From: an uncultured Bacteroidota bacterium
GTDB taxonomy: Bacteria > Bacteroidota > Bacteroidia > UKL13-3
Direction of reading: 5' to 3'
Length of the DNA: 16,211 nt
NCBI GenBank assembly: GCA_903907885.1
Contig: CAIVPY010000186.1
Coordinates: 1-16,211 of the forward strand
The position numbers and the translations under genes were made by a program. The notes beneath the pieces were generated by a model. That model was not told the DNA's origin. It saw only the letters and a list, made by a program, of their open reading frames with translations, and searched no databases. This document shows positions 6,972 to 13,810 of the stretch, one piece after another. Each line of letters starts with the position of its first letter. Position 1 is the stretch's first letter.

Positions 6972-8721
6972 TTTTGTTAATTGTTTCTCCCTTTGTATTT
7001 GTTGTTTTAAGGATATAAAAATACAATCCTTGTTCAAGTTCTGATCCATCTTTATCGATTCCAGCCCATCCGTTACTCAAATCATTTAGTTTTATAACAC
7101 TTCTTCCCCACCTATCAAATACTTCAAAGCTAAGGTTGGTAGTATTTATATTTAGACCGCGAATTAAAAATATTGAATTTTGTCCCCCATTCAAGTACAA
7201 TGCATTAGGTAGATATATACTTGAATTACCCTCTAGACAAAATACATTTGATTTAGAAAGCTCAATTTTACCGAACAAGGATCCGGGATTTTGTTCAGCT
7301 TCTATGTAATAGCAAGCCGTCTTCCCTATTAGTTCTGGGTCAGTGTCAACATAGAAACTATCGTTTTGATTGAGTGTTTTGATTGCCACTGGATTTGAGC
7401 CAGTAACAATATAATTATCTAAATACCTGTTAATTACATATGATTTTATCCCTGTGTTCCACGTGAAATACTTGGACCAATACAACAGGTTTTTATCACC
7501 TTGATTCAACCCTTGAAGCAAAACATTACCAGAAATCTGTGATGAGTCAACAGCTAAATTGCACACATCAAAGGTAGATACTTTGTACTTCCAAGCCTCT
7601 TCGTTGAATGAAGGATTTTCTATATATATAATATTAGATAATACCCCTAATTGATTGTTGTTATATATTTTCAATATTGAAAAAGAATTTTGTATGGCTA
7701 AACTTTTATAAACAACAAGTTTTCCAATATATTGTGTGCTATCAAAATGAATGCTAATTTCTATATTTTTATTTTCAACGCTTATGTGATTTAAATATGT
7801 GTTCTTGATTTCACCTCTTTTAGCACTTTGTAAATTTATTGAATTGGATGAAGAACTAGTATGTATAGAAGTGTCTTTTATTGCTCGTACAAAATATGAA
7901 ATGTTTGATTGAAGAGGGACAATATTGTCTTTATAAGAATTGATTTTGCCGCTTACACTATCAATTAGAAAATAAGCTGATGCGTTTATAGCTCTAAAAA
8001 TATAATAGCGATTAATACTGTCCCAGCCCTTGTAATGTGACCAATTTAATACCACACTTGATTGGCAAGTATCAATAGTGGAGGTTAGAAAAACAGTACT
8101 ATGTTGATTTTGACCAAAGCTGTTTTTATTTCCACAAGAATCATAACCAGTAATTTCGTAGCTTATTGATTTAGATTTAGGGTCATTTGTCGCATCTGTA
8201 TGTGAGAGATTCTTTGTAATTTTTATTTCAAGCCCGGAGTTGTAAACAGAGTAGTCACTAAAGTCAGGTGTTTTATTCTTGAACCAAGAAATATAAACCA
8301 CATTCGCAACTGGGTCAATTGAAATAGAATCAATGACGGTTGGATTGGGTGGAATCAAATCTGCAATTTTTTCTTTTGAATCTAATGTTTGAGGTACTCC
8401 CCCACACAAATAGTTTAGGGTAATTTTGTATTCGTATTTTTTGCCGAATGTTGTATTGGCATTTATGTGCGTATAGGTTGTGGTGGGGTCTGTGAAGATT
8501 TCTGTCAAGAGCGCGTATGGGTCTGGACTTGATGGTTTGTATTCCCGAAAATAAATAGCATAGCTAATAAAATTAGTACAAAAACTTGTTGGGTGAATCC
8601 AGGTTATAATATTATTGTTTCCATTTTCGCAGACCCTACTAAGTGTCATATCTTGAGAATTGGCTTTTACCCAAAAGATAACAAGAAATATTAATAATGA
8701 TATTTTCTTAATGAACGGCAT
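6946..8721 (-). CDS. Exported protein with T9SS type B (gliding motility-associated, CHU_C) C-terminal domain
   Basis: A 591-residue secreted protein. The N-terminus MPFIKKISLLIFLVIFWVKA, followed by NSQ, is a signal peptide, probably cut after the NS at about residue 22. The middle is beta-rich with repeated fibronectin III-like strands and paired cysteines, for example NIITWIHPTSFC, SYEITGYDSCGNKNSFG and VVLNWSHYKGWDSI, in a pattern typical of Bacteroidota multi-domain surface proteins. The last 90 residues (about 501-591) match the T9SS type B sorting domain: LPNALYLNGGQNSIF, LSFEVFDRWGRSV (FDRWG at 535-539), GWAGIDKDGSELEQGLYFYI and a terminal GGIYMF. The protein is therefore predicted to cross the outer membrane by T9SS. 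It starts 3 bp after the M16 partner gene and its 3' end overlaps ybeY. The specific function is unknown. A second parS-like site is embedded in its coding region. Confidence 0.88.
   Translation of the reverse strand: MPFIKKISLLIFLVIFWVKANSQDMTLSRVCENGNNNIITWIHPTSFCTNFISYAIYFREYKPSSPDPYALLTEIFTDPTTTYTHINANTTFGKKYEYKITLNYLCGGVPQTLDSKEKIADLIPPNPTVIDSISIDPVANVVYISWFKNKTPDFSDYSVYNSGLEIKITKNLSHTDATNDPKSKSISYEITGYDSCGNKNSFGQNQHSTVFLTSTIDTCQSSVVLNWSHYKGWDSINRYYIFRAINASAYFLIDSVSGKINSYKDNIVPLQSNISYFVRAIKDTSIHTSSSSNSINLQSAKRGEIKNTYLNHISVENKNIEISIHFDSTQYIGKLVVYKSLAIQNSFSILKIYNNNQLGVLSNIIYIENPSFNEEAWKYKVSTFDVCNLAVDSSQISGNVLLQGLNQGDKNLLYWSKYFTWNTGIKSYVINRYLDNYIVTGSNPVAIKTLNQNDSFYVDTDPELIGKTACYYIEAEQNPGSLFGKIELSKSNVFCLEGNSSIYLPNALYLNGGQNSIFLIRGLNINTTNLSFEVFDRWGRSVIKLNDLSNGWAGIDKDGSELEQGLYFYILKTTNTKGETINKNGGIYMFK
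7455..7470. promoter_or_regulatory. parS: Second parS-like site, one base from consensus
   Basis: TGTTCCACGTGAAATA differs from the site at 6504-6519 at one position only (C to T at base 15), while the CACGTG core and both inner flanks are kept. It lies 951 bp from the first site in the same orientation, inside the T9SS-protein gene where it encodes part of YFTWNT. parS sites typically come in clusters near the origin, so a second copy this close supports both calls. Slightly degenerate sites often still bind ParB, but more weakly. Confidence 0.75.
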
Positions 8722-8724
8722 GCT

Positions 8725-10002
8725 TTAGCAACCAACAATAACTTCATAAAGGTCTTTTTCTTGAAGATAGATGTGAGCTAAGTTTCTTAATTCCTCGGCA
8801 GTGGTTTCCTTCACAATTTCAATAAATTCGTAATAGTAAGAGTAGCTCAAGTTATAGTCCAATAGTATTTTATATCTATCAGCCAATGAAAACGGACTAT
8901 CAATGCTTCTTAGAAATGACCCTAGTAAATAATTTTTTGCGGTTTGTAGTTCTTCTTTGTCAATCAAAGCCTCTCTTAATGTTTTCAATTCTTTATAGAT
9001 TTCAATCAGACCCTTTTCTCTAAGTTCGTTGTTCATTTCCGTTTCTATGTACCAACTGCCACCATTCTTATATGACTCTATACTTGAGTATATCCCATAA
9101 GTTAATCCTTTGTCTTCTCTAATATTTTTCATGAGTCTTGATCCAAAATAACCCCCTAGAATTAAATTCAATAATTGAAACTTTCTGAAATCTTGATGAT
9201 TTCTATTGAAAATGTTTCTACCTATTCGTATGGCTGATTGGGAAGAACTTGGTTTGTTATGGAATATTTTCTTTTCAGTAACAGGATTGAATGAAGGAAA
9301 TTGTATTGTTTTACTTGAAATAGTATTATTAAATTTCTCACAAAAGACTTCTATTTCTTTCAAGGCTGTGCCATCTGCCTGACCTGATATTAAAATATGT
9401 TCAAGCTTGTTGATATAGTTAGTTTGATAAAATTCAACCAAGTCTTCCCTATTTATATTTTGGTAATCTTCTTTATTTATTGAAGAGCCATAAGGATTTT
9501 CTTCGCCAAAAATGCTCGCATAAAAGTGTTTTCTAACTAAAAATGAGTTTTTCTGTTCGTTTACAGCAAGTTTTTGAACACTATTCTGCGTTAAAATTTT
9601 TAAATCATCTTCTGGGAAATTAGCATCAGTAAACATTTCGTAAATATATGTTAAACAGCTCTTTAGATGTTTGCTCAAACAGTACAAAGTAACCGATGAT
9701 TCATCAGTTGCTGATCTTGTGCTGATATATGCACCATAAAAGTCGAGTGCATCGGCTAATTGTTGTGCAGAGTACTTACTTGTTCCTTCACCAATCATTC
9801 TGTTGGTTAATGAAGCCTGACCTTTTTTAGTTTGATGTAAACTGCCAGCGTTAAAAATAAAATCTACTTTTAGCACCGCTTCATTTCCAGCTTGAATGCT
9901 GTGCAGATTTATTCCGTTTTCAAGTTTGCTTGAATTAGCTTCAACCAAATTAAACGATAATATTTCCTCGGTTTGAGGTGCAATGGTTCTATCAATGTTC
10001 AT
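8725..10002 (-). CDS. M16 family peptidase-like protein, non-zinc-binding partner subunit
   Basis: A 425-residue M16B-type (mitochondrial processing peptidase-like) protein with two homologous halves. Where the paired upstream protein has HLFEH, this one has SLTNR (S64, N67, R68), so none of the three zinc-motif residues is kept and it cannot bind zinc in the usual way. It does keep the C-terminal Arg/Tyr pair, R295 and Y302 in NIREDKGLTYGIYSS, which in M16B heterodimers completes the active site of the catalytic subunit. No signal peptide is visible; the start MNIDRTIAPQ fits relatives in this phylum. The ATG is 2 bp after the stop of the catalytic subunit gene, so the two are probably co-translated and form a heterodimer. 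The substrate is unknown; a role in degrading peptides or processing exported proteins is inferred. Confidence 0.92.
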   Translation of the reverse strand: MNIDRTIAPQTEEILSFNLVEANSSKLENGINLHSIQAGNEAVLKVDFIFNAGSLHQTKKGQASLTNRMIGEGTSKYSAQQLADALDFYGAYISTRSATDESSVTLYCLSKHLKSCLTYIYEMFTDANFPEDDLKILTQNSVQKLAVNEQKNSFLVRKHFYASIFGEENPYGSSINKEDYQNINREDLVEFYQTNYINKLEHILISGQADGTALKEIEVFCEKFNNTISSKTIQFPSFNPVTEKKIFHNKPSSSQSAIRIGRNIFNRNHQDFRKFQLLNLILGGYFGSRLMKNIREDKGLTYGIYSSIESYKNGGSWYIETEMNNELREKGLIEIYKELKTLREALIDKEELQTAKNYLLGSFLRSIDSPFSLADRYKILLDYNLSYSYYYEFIEIVKETTAEELRNLAHIYLQEKDLYEVIVGC

Positions 10003-10004
10003 GG

Positions 10005-11240
10005 TTATTTTTTACGGTAATAAAGTGTAGAACAATTGTTTTCGTCAAATATTTCTTTAGCTAAAGATTTTATATCATTTTGACTAACAGATAAATAAAG
10101 CTCAGCCTCATTGTTAACCAACTCAATATCACCCAATATGAAGGCATAAGCCAATTTCATAGCTTTGTTTAACGAACCAACATCATTAAAAAGTATATTG
10201 GTTTCACTTTTATTCTTCACTTTCTGTAATTCAAGTTCTTCAACATCTGTATTTTTCAACTTGTTTAGCTCTACTGTTATTGCTTGTTCAGCATCATCCA
10301 AACTTACATTTGGCAAAAGCTTGCCTTCCACCAATAACAGCCCCTCGTCAATGTCACCACTGAGATAGGCATCGAGCTCGCTAAATATCGGATTTTTCTT
10401 CACTAAGGCATTATAAAGTCTAGCTGATTTTCCTGCACCTAAAATGTCTGAAATCAAATCTGCTATATAATATCCTTTGTCTGTCCTTGCGGGTATGTGA
10501 TATGCCATCACTATCATATCTTGTGGCACATCAGCAAAAACGGTCTCTTTTCGCGGTTCGGTTTGTTGAGGTTCTTTTTGATATTGTGGTTTATTGATTT
10601 GTTGTTTGGGTATGGGCGCAAACCATTTTTCACAAAGCATTTTGCATTTCTCTAGACTAATATTCCCTGCTACAACTAGCACGGCATTATTTGGGCAATA
10701 AAATGATTTGAAAAAGCTCTTTACATCATTAAGTGTTGCATTTTCAATATGACTTATTTCCTTTCCGATTGTTGGCCAGCTATAAGGGTGAACTTTGTAG
10801 GCAAGGGGAAGAATTTTAAGCCAAACATCGCCATAAGGTTGGTTCAAATATCTTTCTTTGAATTCTTCAATCACCACACTTTTTTGAACATCTAAAGATT
10901 CTTGAGAGAAATCTAGGCTTAACATTCTGTCGCTCTCAAGCCAAAAACCGGTTTCTATATTATTTGAAGGCAATGTGAGGTAATAATTTGTTATATCATT
11001 ACTTGTAAATGCGTTGCTCTCGCCACCTGCATTTTGAAGCTCTTCATCAAATTCTTCAATATTTACAGACCCGCCAAACATTAGATGCTCAAACAAATGC
11101 GCAAAGCCTGTTTTATTAGGGTTTTCATGTTTTGAGCCTACATTGTAAAGGGTATTGATAACGCATAACTGAGTGGATTCGTCTAAATGATGAATAACAG
11201 TTAAACCATTTTCTAAGTTGAAAGTGTTGTAATGAATCAA
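10005..11240 (-). CDS. M16 family zinc peptidase, catalytic subunit (TTG start)
   Basis: A pitrilysin-type (M16B) zinc metallopeptidase of about 411 residues. The inverted zinc motif HLFEH lies in KTGFAHLFEHLMFGGS, followed by GGESNAFTSNDITNYY, and the distal glutamate is in VVIEEFKERYLNQPYG about 75 residues later. The second half lacks the Arg/Tyr pair (the matching segment reads ARLYNALVKKNPIFSELDAY), which the downstream partner supplies. The reading frame is open to a TTG at 11279, but a TAnnTTTG promoter box sits at 11269-11276 inside that extension. The 13 extra residues also do not fit the family, whose members begin like IHYNTFNLENGL. I therefore place the start at TTG 11240. No ATG is available before residue 54. 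This is the first gene of the seven-gene minus-strand run. Confidence 0.92.
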   Translation of the reverse strand: MIHYNTFNLENGLTVIHHLDESTQLCVINTLYNVGSKHENPNKTGFAHLFEHLMFGGSVNIEEFDEELQNAGGESNAFTSNDITNYYLTLPSNNIETGFWLESDRMLSLDFSQESLDVQKSVVIEEFKERYLNQPYGDVWLKILPLAYKVHPYSWPTIGKEISHIENATLNDVKSFFKSFYCPNNAVLVVAGNISLEKCKMLCEKWFAPIPKQQINKPQYQKEPQQTEPRKETVFADVPQDMIVMAYHIPARTDKGYYIADLISDILGAGKSARLYNALVKKNPIFSELDAYLSGDIDEGLLLVEGKLLPNVSLDDAEQAITVELNKLKNTDVEELELQKVKNKSETNILFNDVGSLNKAMKLAYAFILGDIELVNNEAELYLSVSQNDIKSLAKEIFDENNCSTLYYRKK

Positions 11241-11268
11241 AGTGTGTTGGGTGTAAATAAAACCGAAA

Positions 11269-11276
11269 CAAAAATA
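11269..11276 (-). promoter_or_regulatory. -7 box of the M16/ybeY/mnmG operon promoter
   Basis: On the minus strand this reads TATTTTTG, an exact TAnnTTTG match. With initiation about 7 bases downstream it gives a leader of roughly 20 bases to the TTG start at 11240. No TTTG lies at the usual -33 distance. It is probably the main promoter of the minus-strand gene run, since all following gaps are 39 bp or less. Confidence 0.5.
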
Positions 11277-11294
11277 CAATTAGATTGCATTGTG

Positions 11295-11312
11295 GTTATT
11301 TAAATAAATAAC
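11295..11312. repeat. Perfect dyad flanked by CATTGTG direct repeats
   Basis: GTTATTTA-AA-TAAATAAC is a perfect 8+2+8 inverted repeat. It is bounded on both sides by the same heptamer CATTGTG in direct orientation (11288-11294 and 11312-11318). It covers the -33 region upstream of the -7 box at 11269-11276, where a repressor or activator could act. The arms are AT-rich, so chance is possible; no known factor is recognised. Confidence 0.4.
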
Positions 11313-11415
11313 ATTGTGTTAAAAGATGTATAAAATTTACAATACACCAAAAGTTTATTACGACAAATCTGTTATTTTGATAATATATAATCCCCAAATA
11401 CAGTTTAGTGGGGGG

Positions 11416-11432
11416 TGTTTAATAATTAAACA
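11416..11432. repeat. 17-bp perfect dyad upstream of purM
   Basis: TGTTTAAT-A-ATTAAACA is a perfect inverted repeat of 8-bp arms around one base, 45 bases before the purM -7 box. Odd-centred dyads of this size are typical of dimeric regulator operators. A G-run and C-run pair lies just before it (CCCC at 11392-11395 and six Gs at 11410-11415), which could form a hairpin with an internal loop. Its function is inferred only. Confidence 0.4.
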
Positions 11433-11476
11433 ATATAGCCATACAATTTTGCCAATTAACTTAAAAATAATAAAAC

Positions 11477-11484
11477 TATTTTTG
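11477..11484 (+). promoter_or_regulatory. -7 box of the purM promoter
   Basis: TATTTTTG, an exact TAnnTTTG match and the same octamer as the -7 box of the divergent operon. It ends only 4 bases before the purM ATG at 11489, so transcription from it would begin at or just around the start codon, giving a leaderless or near-leaderless mRNA. The nearest TTTG upstream (11448-11451) is 25 bases away. Confidence 0.4.
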
Positions 11485-11488
11485 CTCA

Positions 11489-12652
11489 ATGATTTCAGAC
11501 AAATATATGAAACGTGGCGTCTCTTCACAAAAAGAAGATGTACATGCCGCTATTAAAAACATAGACAAAGGAATTTTTCCAAAATCTTTCTGTAAAATAG
11601 TGCCTGATTATCTTGTAAATGATGATGCATATTGCAACATTATGCACGCTGATGGTGCAGGCACAAAATCAAGTTTAGCTTATTTATATTGGAAAGAGAC
11701 GGGCGATTTGAGTGTTTGGAAAGGAATTGCTCAGGACGCTATTGTAATGAATTTGAACGATTTGTTGTGTGCGGGAGTTTATGACAATATTGTATTATCA
11801 TCTACAATTGGCAGAAACAAAAACCTTATTTCCGGTGAAGTAATTTCAACTATAATCGAAGGAACGGAAGAGTTTTTAGAAATGCTTCGTAAACACGGAA
11901 TTAATATTTTTAGTACGGGCGGTGAGACTGCTGATGTTGGAGATTTGGTTCGTACAATTATTGTAGACAGCACGGTAACAGCAAGGGCCCAAAGAAATCA
12001 AATTATTTCAAATCACAAAATTCAAGTAGGTGATGTGATTGTAGGATTTGCTTCTTTTGGCCAAGCAACATATGAGAAAGAATACAATGGTGGTATGGGA
12101 AGTAACGGCCTCACCATGGCAAGGCACGATGTGTTATCGTCAAGCTATAAAAGCTATGCCGAAAGCTTTGATCCTCTTGTTCCGCAGGATTTAGTATATA
12201 GCGGTTCTTTGAAACTGGATGAAAAACTTAATGGACATGAACTGTCTGTTGGAAAAATGATTCTTTCCCCTACTAGAACCTTCAGTCCCATCATTCGCGA
12301 AATACTTGATAAGCATTTCAACCAAATACACGGCATGGTGCATTGTACTGGAGGCGGACAAACCAAAATACTTCATTTTATAGAAAATTTGAAGGTGATA
12401 AAGGACAATTTATTTAACACCCAGCCTCTTTTTAAAATGATTCAAAATCAAAGCAATAGTAGTTGGCACGAAATGTATAAAGTGTTTAATATGGGTAACT
12501 TATTGGAATTTTATACAAACGAAAGTACAGCTTCTGATTTAATAGCCATAGCTAATAAATACAATATACAAGCACAGATAGTTGGTCGAGTTGAGGCGTC
12601 TAATAAAAAAGAATTGTTGTTAAAAACAGAGAATGGAGAGTTTATATATTAG
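11489..12652 (+). CDS. purM: Phosphoribosylformylglycinamidine cyclo-ligase (AIR synthetase)
   Basis: PurM closes the imidazole ring of formylglycinamidine ribonucleotide to aminoimidazole ribonucleotide with ATP, the fifth step of de novo purine synthesis. The 387-residue product starts MISDKYMKRGVSSQKEDVH, which matches the RGVS(A/S)xKEDVH opening I know from Bacteroidota PurM and fixes the ATG at 11489 rather than the in-frame ATG at 11507. Hallmarks are the nucleotide-binding MHADGAGTKSSLAYLY, VMNLNDLLCAGVYDN, IFSTGGETADVGDLVRTI and the C-terminal GMVHCTGGGQTKI. The length exceeds the roughly 345 residues of E. coli PurM, in keeping with the Bacteroidota form. No other purine genes are adjacent. 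It is transcribed away from the M16 operon and is followed by galE after 97 bp. Confidence 0.93.
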   Translation: MISDKYMKRGVSSQKEDVHAAIKNIDKGIFPKSFCKIVPDYLVNDDAYCNIMHADGAGTKSSLAYLYWKETGDLSVWKGIAQDAIVMNLNDLLCAGVYDNIVLSSTIGRNKNLISGEVISTIIEGTEEFLEMLRKHGINIFSTGGETADVGDLVRTIIVDSTVTARAQRNQIISNHKIQVGDVIVGFASFGQATYEKEYNGGMGSNGLTMARHDVLSSSYKSYAESFDPLVPQDLVYSGSLKLDEKLNGHELSVGKMILSPTRTFSPIIREILDKHFNQIHGMVHCTGGGQTKILHFIENLKVIKDNLFNTQPLFKMIQNQSNSSWHEMYKVFNMGNLLEFYTNESTASDLIAIANKYNIQAQIVGRVEASNKKELLLKTENGEFIY

Positions 12653-12653
12653 T

Positions 12654-12677
12654 AAAAAATTAGTGCAAATATTTTTT
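12654..12677 (+). terminator. AT-only inverted repeat with T run after purM
   Basis: AAAAAAT (12654-12660) and ATTTTTT (12671-12677) form a perfect 7-bp inverted repeat beginning one base after the purM stop and ending in six Ts. The stem is entirely A-T and would be weak, so efficient termination is doubtful. A second dyad, TATTGG and CCAATA (12706-12711 and 12725-12730), lies further along the 97-bp gap. No TAnnTTTG box is present before galE, so some read-through from purM is plausible. Confidence 0.3.
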
Positions 12678-12749
12678 CAAACAAGTAAATTGCCAACAAA
12701 ACAAATATTGGTTAATAAGCAAATCCAATAACAAATCCATAGGCCAATT

Positions 12750-13778
12750 ATGAAAATATTAGTAACGGGAGGAACAGGATACATCGGCTCACATACAGTT
12801 GTAGAGCTTCAAAACGCAGGTTACGATGTTGTAATAATTGATAATTTTGACAACTCACACCCATCAGTATTACAGAATATTGAGAAAATATCGGGCAAAA
12901 AGGCAATTTTCGAAAAGCTTGATATTAGGAACAAACAAGCACTAAAAGACTTTGTTAGCACACATAAAGATATTCTTGCAGTAATACATTTTGCGGCTAG
13001 CAAAGCGGTGGGTGAAAGTGTAGAGAACCCATTAAAATATTATGAAAATAACGTAGGTGGAACGGTAAATCTATTGGAGGCTATGCAGGAAAACGGTATA
13101 GATAATATTGTTTTTTCGTCATCGTGTACGGTGTATGGAGAGGCAAATCCTCCCGTTAATGAAGATGCTCCAATTATGCTGGCTCAATCTCCCTATGGAA
13201 ACACCAAACAAATATGTGAAGAAGTATTGCTTGACCAAACCAAAGCAAGCAACTTAAAAACAGTTTCTCTTAGATATTTTAATCCAGTAGGTGCACATGA
13301 TTCTGCATTGATAGGAGAGTTGCCGTTGGGTATTCCAAACAATTTAGTGCCCTTTATAACCCAAACAGCCGCAGGGAAAAGAGAAGTTTTAACGGTTTTT
13401 GGAAATGATTATAATACACCAGATGGTACATGTATAAGAGACTTTATTCATGTAGTTGACCTAGCAAAAGCACACATTAAAGCTGTAGAATATTTAATTA
13501 ATAAGAAACACACTTCATCATTTAGCGTATTTAATTTGGGCACTGGCAAAGGGAGTTCTGTTCTTGAAGTGATAAATACTTTTGAAAAAGTAACTGGAGT
13601 AAAACTTAATTACAAAATAGGACAACGTAGGGTTGGGGACATAACACAGATATTTGCAGGATGTGATAAGGCAGAGAAAGATTTAGATTGGAAAACCGAA
13701 CGAGATTTAGAAAATTGCATGAAAACAGCTTGGGCGTGGGAAAAACACTTAGAAAATAACGTAAACTCTCAATCCTAG
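12750..13778 (+). CDS. galE: UDP-glucose 4-epimerase
   Basis: GalE interconverts UDP-glucose and UDP-galactose with tightly bound NAD+, using an extended short-chain dehydrogenase fold. The 342-residue protein is full length. The NAD-binding motif is TGGTGYIGSH (GxxGxxG at residues 7-13), followed by VIIDNFDNSHPSVL, where the acidic residue binds the ribose. The catalytic triad region reads FSSSCTVYGE (122-131) and SPYGNTK, with Y149 and K153. RYFNPVGAHDSALIGE and GTCIRDFIHVVDLAKAH are substrate-binding signatures typical of true GalE. The gene opens a four-gene sugar-nucleotide cluster and is followed after about 30 bp by rfbB. The in vivo sugar (glucose/galactose or N-acetyl forms) is not settled by sequence. 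Confidence 0.95.
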   Translation: MKILVTGGTGYIGSHTVVELQNAGYDVVIIDNFDNSHPSVLQNIEKISGKKAIFEKLDIRNKQALKDFVSTHKDILAVIHFAASKAVGESVENPLKYYENNVGGTVNLLEAMQENGIDNIVFSSSCTVYGEANPPVNEDAPIMLAQSPYGNTKQICEEVLLDQTKASNLKTVSLRYFNPVGAHDSALIGELPLGIPNNLVPFITQTAAGKREVLTVFGNDYNTPDGTCIRDFIHVVDLAKAHIKAVEYLINKKHTSSFSVFNLGTGKGSSVLEVINTFEKVTGVKLNYKIGQRRVGDITQIFAGCDKAEKDLDWKTERDLENCMKTAWAWEKHLENNVNSQS

Positions 13779-13810
13779 CTTCGTATAACTACCTGTTTTT
13801 GAATATCAAC

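Noticed and set aside
6972..7049. Longer YbeY starting at 7049 (26 additional residues)
   Set aside because: The extension lies entirely inside the end of the T9SS-protein gene and does not resemble YbeY N-termini; MVEFTCSNK at 6971 gives the normal length.
11281..11488. Riboswitch in the purM upstream region
   Set aside because: The region shows dyads but no recognisable purine, PreQ1, SAM or TPP aptamer core, and the promoter box lies almost at the start codon, leaving no leader for an aptamer.
13799..13810. TTG start for rfbB at 13799
   Set aside because: It would add only MNIN ahead of the ATG at 13811, which already gives the family N-terminus MLKKNILITGGAGFIG.
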